DNA of 12,173 nucleotides. Source: Soonwooa sp. (GTDB lineage: Bacteria > Bacteroidota > Bacteroidia > Flavobacteriales > Weeksellaceae). This document shows, piece after piece, positions 7,576-12,173 of this stretch (positions within the stretch are counted from its first letter, which is position 1; every line of letters begins with the position of its first letter). A model generated the notes under the pieces. That model had not been told where the DNA came from and ran no database searches. It saw only the letters and a list, made by a program, of their open reading frames with translations. The translations under genes were made by a program, and so were the position numbers. Location of the stretch: positions 1 through 12,173 of the forward strand of contig NZ_JASLDS010000057.1 of the NCBI RefSeq assembly GCF_030151385.1, written 5' to 3'.

Positions 7576-8189
7576 TGGTGATAAACATCATCATACTTCA
7601 CGCCAGCTTTGATGGCAACATCTAATTTGTTTTCATTAGGAATTAAAGGACAACTGTAATCAAATGCGTTGTAAGCACAATAAGGTTGATATGCTTTGTT
7701 AAAGTCAATGACAATCATAGTTTTATCCGTTTTTTCTAAATCTATATACCTTCCACCACCATAAGTTTCGTTAGAATTGGTCAAATCTCCAAAAGGTAGA
7801 AAAACATGATTTACATATTCGGGATTTGTTTGCAAAGCATCATTAGTATATAAAGTCACAACTTGCACTTTCCCATTTAGCTTAAAATAAGCCTTTCCAT
7901 ATTCTGTAAAAGATTTTGATTTACCAGAAGATGTTGGCATCACTAGTTTTTGGTCAGAAGTTGTCTTTTCAAACCTTGCAATGACACAATACTTTTTATT
8001 AATTGGAAAGAATGGATGTTCTTTAAAATTGGTAAAATTATCTCCTCTTAAAGGTGATTCGCCTTCAGTTTTATATTCTCTATTCAATTCTTTTTGAAAT
8101 TCTAAAACGCTTTGCTTCCAATATTTTGTAGACTGTGCATTAACATTTAAAAATCCCAAAAAAGCAAAAACAAGTAAAAAATATTTCAT
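7572..8189 (-). CDS. Exported DUF1684 family protein
   Basis: A 205-residue protein with a Sec signal peptide (MKYFLLVFAFLGFLNVNAQ, likely cleavage after Ala18). No lipobox is present, so it is probably periplasmic or secreted. The C-terminal half carries the DUF1684 signature: LPFGDLTNSNETYGGGRYID (131-150), then FNKAYQPYCAYN (163-174), YSCPLIPNENKLDVAIKAG (178-196). The conserved Cys171 and Cys180 could form a disulphide or a site. The biochemical role of the family is not known to me. The start is set at ATG 8189, which shares its A with the upstream gene's TGA; an in-frame TTG three bases earlier is less likely. It is the last gene of the mqo operon and meets recO tail to tail with a four-base overlap. 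Confidence 0.85.
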   Translation of the reverse strand: MKYFLLVFAFLGFLNVNAQSTKYWKQSVLEFQKELNREYKTEGESPLRGDNFTNFKEHPFFPINKKYCVIARFEKTTSDQKLVMPTSSGKSKSFTEYGKAYFKLNGKVQVVTLYTNDALQTNPEYVNHVFLPFGDLTNSNETYGGGRYIDLEKTDKTMIVIDFNKAYQPYCAYNAFDYSCPLIPNENKLDVAIKAGVKYDDVYHH

Positions 8190-8584
8190 CAATCAATAAT
8201 TATATTATAAACATCACTTTTATTCCTTTTGATATTTGGAACAAAAAAACCATTAGCTTCTGGAATTATTTCCGCTAAAGTAAAACTCTTGCAATCGGAC
8301 GGTAATCCACTAAAGTAAAGAGTAAACAAAAAAGTTTTACCCGGCGGCACATCAGTCCATTCCGGGTAATAACTTATATTTTCACAGTGAATTAACTCAC
8401 TTAAAAGGCTAGAACTCGCATCGTCATACAAAAAAGTGGACTGCCAAATTCTAATTTTTTCCTCAAAAAAACCAACCGATTGGAATCGACAATGCACAAT
8501 CACGATTTTATCCATCATGTGCAATTCTTTATTTGCTTCTCTAAGCGAGGCGTCGATAAAAGGCTTGGTTTTAGTGGTGCTCAT
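8189..8584 (-). CDS. Conserved-looking hypothetical protein in the mqo operon
   Basis: A 131-residue protein I cannot assign to a named family. It has no signal peptide or membrane segment, so it is probably cytoplasmic. A short polar N-terminus (1-25) leads into a beta-rich core: KIVIVHCRFQSV (26-37), IRIWQSTFLYD (44-54), ENISYYPEWTDVP (68-80), FLFTLYFSGLP (85-95), then GFFVPNIKRNKSDVYNI (112-128). The pattern of short strands with conserved-looking aromatic and Pro/Gly turns suggests a small beta-sandwich. Similar C-terminal modules seem to occur in other Bacteroidota proteins, but that is from memory and unverified. Cysteines are at 32, 67 and 98. The ATG follows the mqo stop directly (TAAATG), and the stop overlaps the DUF1684 start (TGATG), so it is translated as part of the operon. 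A GC-rich hairpin lies within the gene. Confidence 0.75.
   Translation of the reverse strand: MSTTKTKPFIDASLREANKELHMMDKIVIVHCRFQSVGFFEEKIRIWQSTFLYDDASSSLLSELIHCENISYYPEWTDVPPGKTFLFTLYFSGLPSDCKSFTLAEIIPEANGFFVPNIKRNKSDVYNIIID
8337..8369 (-). repeat. Perfect 8-bp inverted repeat inside the hypothetical gene
   Basis: TTACCCGG (8337-8344) and CCGGGTAA (8362-8369) are exact reverse complements separated by 17 bases, inside the coding region for about residues 73-83 of the hypothetical protein. In the minus-strand transcript this would form a stem with five G:C pairs, followed within a few bases by a run of six U (8330s region, AACTTTTTT). It resembles an intragenic attenuator or terminator, but codon content alone could produce it. 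Confidence 0.4.
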
Positions 8585-10078
8585 TTAATAGTTTAACTCC
8601 AGTTTGTTTTTACTAAAATCTCTTACTTTTTCAGTAAGGTTTTTGTCTGTTGCCAAAGATACGCCATAACTAGGAATCATCTCCTTAATTTTAGCAATCC
8701 ATTTTCCACCTTCATGCATTCTGTCAGGGAAACAACGTTCTAATACATCCAACATCGCATAGACAGAAGTACTTGCACCAGGTGAAGCACCAAGTAATGA
8801 CGCGATTGTTCCGTTTTTGTTAACCACAACTTCAGTCCCGAATTCTAACTTACCACCATCTTTTGCATCCTTTTTAATGACCTGTACACGTTGTCCAGCA
8901 ACTTTCAGTTCCCAATCTTCTTCTTTTGCATCTTTAATGAAATCACGTAAATGCGCAAGACGCTGAGATTTTGTCATTGCAACCTGCTGAATAAGATATC
9001 TCGTTAAAGGTAAATTATGCCACCAAGCGCCAAAAAGAGATTTTATATTTTTAAAATTCACGCTTTCTGGTAAATCTAGGTAACTTCCTTCTTTTAAAAA
9101 CTTAGTTGAAAAGCCCGCGAAAGGTCCAAACAACAAAGCTTCTTGACCATCAATAATTCTTAAATCCAAATGCGGAACTGACATTGGCGGCGCATCAACA
9201 GTTGCTTGTGTATAAGCTTTCACTTTGTGTTGCGCTATTAACTCAGGATTTTTGGTTACCAACCATTGTCCACTAACTGGGAAACCGCCATAACCTTGGC
9301 TTTCCTCAATATCAGAACTATCTAAAAGTGGTAAAGCATAACCGCCAGCACCGATGAATACAAACCTTGCATCTACTTCTTGTGTATGAAGATTTTTTCT
9401 GTCTTTTACTTTTAATCGCCATTCGCCATCATCTTGAAGACTTACATCTTTAACCTCATGGTATGTGAAAACCTCTACACTACTATCTTCTTGCAAATGG
9501 TTAAACAATTTCTTTGTTAAAGCTCCAAAATTAACATCAGTTCCTAAATCCATTTTCGTAGCTGCCAATTTGTCTTGAGCGCTTCTTTTTCTCATAATCA
9601 AAGGCACCCATTCTTGCAACTGCGTATGATTATCGGAAAATTTCATTCCCTCAAACAAATGCGACTGCGTCATTGCAGCATGGCGTTTGCGAAGATATTC
9701 GACATCATTCTCACCAAAAACAAAACTCATGTGTGGACAAGAGTTAATAAAATCTTTAGGATTGCTGATTAAGCCTTTATCGATAAGATATGACCAAAAC
9801 TGTTTTGAAATTTCAAATTGTTCGGCAATTTTTTCAGCTTTTTTAATATCGATGCTACCATCTTTTTGCTCTGGTGTATAGTTAAGCTCGCAAAAAGCAG
9901 AATGCCCTGTACCTGCGTTATTCCACGCATCAGAGCTTTCTTTAGCAACATCATCTAGACGTTCAAAAATTGCAACTTTAAGATTGGGTTCTAATTGGTG
10001 AACGATTGTTCCCAATGTCGCACTCATAATACCACCGCCTATTAGTACAAGGTCGTATTTTGGTTTCGGAGTATCCAT
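8585..10078 (-). CDS. mqo: Malate:quinone oxidoreductase
   Basis: A 497-residue FAD-dependent peripheral membrane enzyme that oxidises malate to oxaloacetate and passes electrons to the quinone pool, replacing or supplementing NAD-linked malate dehydrogenase in the TCA cycle. The N-terminal dinucleotide fold is DLVLIGGGIMSATLG (9-23). Family landmarks follow: WNNAGTGHSAFCELNYTP (52-69), LGTDVNFGALTK (178-189), FIGAGGYALPLLD (241-253), SQGYGGFPVSGQW (260-272), LFGPFAGFSTKFLKEGSYLD (316-335), VAGQRVQVIKKD (393-404) and the C-terminal FAD segment GASPGASTSVYAML (430-443). Length fits the approximately 500-residue class. No signal peptide or transmembrane helix is seen. It is the first gene of a three-gene minus-strand operon and diverges from the ABC transporter gene. 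The start ATG is 10078-10076. Confidence 0.96.
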   Translation of the reverse strand: MDTPKPKYDLVLIGGGIMSATLGTIVHQLEPNLKVAIFERLDDVAKESSDAWNNAGTGHSAFCELNYTPEQKDGSIDIKKAEKIAEQFEISKQFWSYLIDKGLISNPKDFINSCPHMSFVFGENDVEYLRKRHAAMTQSHLFEGMKFSDNHTQLQEWVPLIMRKRSAQDKLAATKMDLGTDVNFGALTKKLFNHLQEDSSVEVFTYHEVKDVSLQDDGEWRLKVKDRKNLHTQEVDARFVFIGAGGYALPLLDSSDIEESQGYGGFPVSGQWLVTKNPELIAQHKVKAYTQATVDAPPMSVPHLDLRIIDGQEALLFGPFAGFSTKFLKEGSYLDLPESVNFKNIKSLFGAWWHNLPLTRYLIQQVAMTKSQRLAHLRDFIKDAKEEDWELKVAGQRVQVIKKDAKDGGKLEFGTEVVVNKNGTIASLLGASPGASTSVYAMLDVLERCFPDRMHEGGKWIAKIKEMIPSYGVSLATDKNLTEKVRDFSKNKLELNY

Positions 10079-10229
10079 TATAAATTTATATTGTTTATTG
10101 CTAAAGTTTTAAGAAAATTTCATACCAAAGAGGACAATTTGACCAACTAATTTGCTCATTTTCTTGAAAAATATTTTCGTAAATTTACAGCCAAGTTTAG
10201 TCTTTTTTAATGCCTAAACGCCTTAAATA
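10079..10229. promoter_or_regulatory. Divergent intergenic region mqo / ABC transporter
   Basis: These 151 AT-rich bases must contain start signals for mqo (minus) and the ABC exporter (plus). On the plus strand, TAAATTTA (10180-10187) is a seven-of-eight type match to the -7 box TAnnTTTG, but the nearest TTG (10164-10166) is only 13 bases upstream, shorter than the usual 17-23, and the TTTG at 10151-10154 is 25 bases away, so the promoter call is weak. No convincing mqo promoter was found. A six-codon mini-ORF occupies 10210-10230. Confidence 0.35.
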
Positions 10230-10230
10230 A
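10210..10230 (+). other. Six-codon mini-ORF (possible leader peptide) before the ABC gene
   Basis: ATG at 10210 opens a frame encoding MPKRLK and stops at TAA 10228-10230. The last A of that stop is the first base of the ABC transporter ATG (TAATG), the same junction used between porZ and recO. If transcribed and translated it would deliver ribosomes to the transporter start. It is very short and may be accidental. Confidence 0.25.
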
Positions 10231-11918
10231 TGAAAGCATTAAAAACTCTAAATCCTTATTTTTGGAAGCATCGTGTACTTCTATTTTGGGGATTTTTATT
10301 TATTATACTCAGCAATTTTTTCACAATATATAAAGTACAGTTTGTTGGACAAACCATCAATATTATTGAGGCCAATTACAACACGCTCAAACTTTCGAAA
10401 CAAGCTGGAATCATCGAAAACGTAAAAGCCAATTGGTCTTATTTCAGAATTATTTTTATTAACTCTGGAATTTTGCTATTGTGTTCTTTACTGTCTGGTT
10501 TTTTCACTTTCATGATGCGACAAACTATTATTGTAGCATCTCGCCGAATAGAATATGAATTAAAAAATAAAATCTTCCGCCATTATGAAGATTTATCGCT
10601 GACAGATTATAAAAAGACTACTATCGGTGACCTTATGAATCGTCTAAGCGAGGATGTTGTAGCGATAAGAATGTATCTTGGTCCAGGTGTTATGTATGTT
10701 GTTAATTTGGCAATCTTACTGATTATCACAAGCACCTATATGTTGATGACGGATGTCGAAATGACGTTTTGGACTTTGGTTCCGCTACCTATATTGTCAT
10801 TTGTTATTTATAAAGTCAGCAATGTCATCAATCAAAAATCGAAAACAATGCAGAAAAGTCAATCTGCAATTTCAACTTTTGTACAGGACAGTTTTTCGGG
10901 TATCCGTGTTGTTAAATATTTTAGCAAAGAAAAATACATCGAAAAAAATTATGGCATCAAAGTTAAAGACTATCAAGATAAAGCACTTGACTTAGCAAAA
11001 ACTGAAGCTTACTTTTTCACGATAATACTTTTTGTGATTGGACTCCTTAATGTCGCGATTATCTTTATCGGTGGTCAAAAGTATATCGCTGGCAAAATGA
11101 GTGTCGGTACTATTGCGGACTTCTTCTTATACATTAATATTCTCATTTGGCCATTTTCAATGGTAGGTTGGGTTACATCTGTCAATCAACGTGCGGAAGC
11201 GTCTATGCAGCGTGTTAATGAGTTTCTGGACATGAAGTCGGATATCGCTAATACCAACCATGAAAACTATTCTATAAAAGGCGATATAGAATTCAAGAAT
11301 GTAAGTTACACTTATCCAAATACGGGCATCAAAGCTTTGGATAATTTAAGCTTTAAAGTTAATGCAGGCGAGACATTAGCCATTATGGGAAAAACGGGAA
11401 GTGGAAAATCTACGATTGCACTTCTTCTTGGCCGTTTAATTGATCCAGACGAAGGACAGATTTTAATCGATGGTAAAAACCTAAAAGATCATAATTTGGA
11501 AGTTTATCGTCAAAAAATCGGTTACATTCCACAAGAGAGTTATCTGTTTTCTGATACCATTGGATACAATATCGGCTTCGCAATTGACAATCCGGGAGAA
11601 GATTTGATTATTAAATATGCTAAAAAAGCAGATGTTCATAAAAATATTATCGAGTTCCGAGATCAATATGAGACTATTGTTGGAGAACGTGGTGTCATGC
11701 TTTCTGGTGGACAAAAACAACGAATCTGCATTGCGAGAGCCCTTATTAAAGAGCCACAAATATTGATTTTTGACGATAGCTTGTCCGCTCTAGACACGGA
11801 GACGGAGGAAAATATTCTACAAAATATCGAAAACGACCTACAATCTGCAACTTCTATCATTATAACACACAGAGAATCAAGTGCAAAACGTGCAGACAAA
11901 ATCCTTTACCTAGCATAG
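10230..11918 (+). CDS. ABC exporter half-transporter (permease plus ATPase), short C-terminus
   Basis: A 562-residue type IV ABC exporter subunit, presumably a homodimer or half of a heterodimer. The N-terminal membrane domain (about 1-330) shows segments near 15-35, 72-95, 150-172, 183-203, 262-280 and 296-315, plus the intracellular-loop motif GDLMNRLSEDV (133-143). The ATPase domain has Walker A GKTGSGKST (387-395), Q-loop Gln435, signature LSGGQKQR (491-498), Walker B ILIFDD (511-516), D-loop SALD (519-522) and H-loop His547. The residue after the Walker B Asp is Asp516 rather than the usual catalytic Glu, a variant also seen in MdlA/MdlB-like exporters. The protein stops at ADKILYLA, just past the H-loop, losing roughly 20-30 residues that normally complete the domain. 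The substrate is unknown; lipid, drug or peptide export is possible. No Shine-Dalgarno sequence is seen. Confidence 0.92.
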   Translation: MKALKTLNPYFWKHRVLLFWGFLFIILSNFFTIYKVQFVGQTINIIEANYNTLKLSKQAGIIENVKANWSYFRIIFINSGILLLCSLLSGFFTFMMRQTIIVASRRIEYELKNKIFRHYEDLSLTDYKKTTIGDLMNRLSEDVVAIRMYLGPGVMYVVNLAILLIITSTYMLMTDVEMTFWTLVPLPILSFVIYKVSNVINQKSKTMQKSQSAISTFVQDSFSGIRVVKYFSKEKYIEKNYGIKVKDYQDKALDLAKTEAYFFTIILFVIGLLNVAIIFIGGQKYIAGKMSVGTIADFFLYINILIWPFSMVGWVTSVNQRAEASMQRVNEFLDMKSDIANTNHENYSIKGDIEFKNVSYTYPNTGIKALDNLSFKVNAGETLAIMGKTGSGKSTIALLLGRLIDPDEGQILIDGKNLKDHNLEVYRQKIGYIPQESYLFSDTIGYNIGFAIDNPGEDLIIKYAKKADVHKNIIEFRDQYETIVGERGVMLSGGQKQRICIARALIKEPQILIFDDSLSALDTETEENILQNIENDLQSATSIIITHRESSAKRADKILYLA

Positions 11919-11922
11919 AAAT

Positions 11923-11954
11923 ACTCTTAATTTATCAAAAAAAAAGAGTTTTTT
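11923..11954 (+). terminator. Weak intrinsic terminator after the ABC transporter gene
   Basis: ACTCTT (11923-11928) pairs with AAGAGT (11944-11949) across an A-rich 15-base loop, and the second arm runs into TTTTTT (11949-11954). It begins five bases after the stop codon. With only two G:C pairs it is a modest terminator, but its position is right. Confidence 0.5.
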
Positions 11955-11997
11955 ATTAGTGATTATTATTTTTCTTTATAAATAATTCAAAAAACAT

Positions 11998-12027
11998 TTT
12001 GAATTAAGCAGAATTCTATTATATTTG
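11998..12027 (+). promoter_or_regulatory. Near-consensus Bacteroidota promoter for the DUF3276 gene
   Basis: TTTG (11998-12001) and TATATTTG (12020-12027) are separated by 18 bases, matching the Bacteroidota -33 (TTTG/TTG) and -7 (TAnnTTTG) elements at normal spacing. Transcription would begin around 12034, about 23 bases before the ATG at 12057. It lies downstream of the ABC gene's terminator, so the DUF3276 gene appears to have its own transcription start. Confidence 0.7.
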
Positions 12028-12056
12028 TTTATACAGATTTCAAAAATATCGTACAA

Positions 12057-12173
12057 ATGAGTGAATACAAGGAACGCCACGAAAATGAAATTTTCACAAA
12101 GGTATTGAAGGCAGGTAGAAGAACCTATTTCTTTGATGTGCGCGAGACAAAAGCTGGAGATTATTATCTTACG
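12057..12173 (+). CDS. DUF3276 / PUR-family nucleic-acid-binding protein (5' part)
   Basis: The first 39 residues of a gene cut by the right edge. It reads MSEYKERHENEIFTKVLKAG, then RRTYFFDVRETKAGDYYLT. The pattern of a charged start, then F-T-K-x-L-K-A-G-R-R-T-Y-F-F-D-V-x-x-T-K-x-x-D-Y-Y-L-T, matches the DUF3276 family, small PUR-alpha-like proteins of Bacteroidota and some other bacteria that bind single-stranded DNA or RNA. The known family is about 100-140 residues, so most of the gene is outside the window. It has its own promoter. Confidence 0.85.
   Translation, partial: MSEYKERHENEIFTKVLKAGRRTYFFDVRETKAGDYYLT

Noticed and set aside
8190..8192. TTG start one codon upstream for the DUF1684 gene
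   Set aside because: The adjacent ATG at 8189 gives a standard signal peptide and the TGATG junction with the previous gene.
9575..9881. Plus-strand open frames opposite mqo
   Set aside because: They are shadows of the mqo reading frame, with low-complexity translation and no start context or neighbours.
10164..10187. Full promoter TTG-N13-TAAATTTA before the ABC gene
   Set aside because: The spacer is several bases shorter than normal and the last base of the -7 box is wrong; a similar chance arrangement occurs upstream of dapA, so AT-rich background explains it.
11911..11975. Frameshift hiding the missing end of the ABC transporter
   Set aside because: The alternative frames read PSIEILLIY or stop at once; neither resembles the usual ATPase C-terminus.
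1..12173. Mobile elements, CRISPR arrays, tRNA or rRNA genes, toxin-antitoxin or defence modules
   Set aside because: No transposase, integrase, regularly spaced repeats, cloverleaf-like sequence or defence-type domain was seen on either strand.

Overview
The window looks like a chromosomal housekeeping segment from a low-GC member of the Bacteroidota, most likely class Flavobacteriia (Chryseobacterium/Weeksellaceae-like). This rests on the AT-rich composition, start codons without obvious Shine-Dalgarno sequences, promoter-like TAnnTTTG boxes, a PorZ-type type IX secretion protein with a C-terminal sorting domain, a PUR/DUF3276 gene, and Bacteroidota-style DapA and RecO proteins. The genus is inferred, not shown.

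Layout. (1) Positions 1-1411, plus strand: the tail of an unrecognised gene overlaps an NhaC-type Na+/H+ antiporter by ATGA. (2) Positions 1387-2787, minus strand: dapA (lysine/diaminopimelate synthesis), then a UUCG-loop terminator, then a GNAT acetyltransferase whose 3' end overlaps the antiporter gene. (3) Positions 2949-7575, plus strand: a tight four-gene run. A lipoprotein holding only the C-terminal domain of a 5'-nucleotidase is followed by a separate metallophosphoesterase holding only the N-terminal domain, then porZ, then recO. (4) Positions 7572-10078, minus strand: mqo (malate:quinone oxidoreductase), an unrecognised 131-residue protein and a secreted DUF1684 protein, all abutting or overlapping. 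(5) Positions 10230-11918, plus strand: an ABC exporter half-transporter with an unusually short C-terminus and a six-codon mini-ORF directly before it. (6) Positions 11919-12173: a weak terminator, a near-consensus Bacteroidota promoter, and the start of a DUF3276 (PUR-like nucleic-acid-binding) gene cut by the window end.

How the genes work together. Mqo feeds electrons from malate into the quinone pool, DapA commits aspartate semialdehyde to lysine and peptidoglycan synthesis, and the antiporter handles ion balance. The two halves of the 5'-nucleotidase probably act together outside the cytoplasm, in the same transcription unit as the cell-surface protein PorZ. RecO, a recombination mediator, is co-transcribed but functionally separate.

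I found no mobile element, CRISPR array, tRNA, rRNA, phage gene or recognisable defence system. No intergenic gap exceeds 300 bases. The most interesting items are the inverted split nucleotidase, the unrecognised protein in the mqo operon (with a hairpin inside its coding sequence), and the shortened ABC transporter. None of them amounts to clear evidence for an undescribed system.
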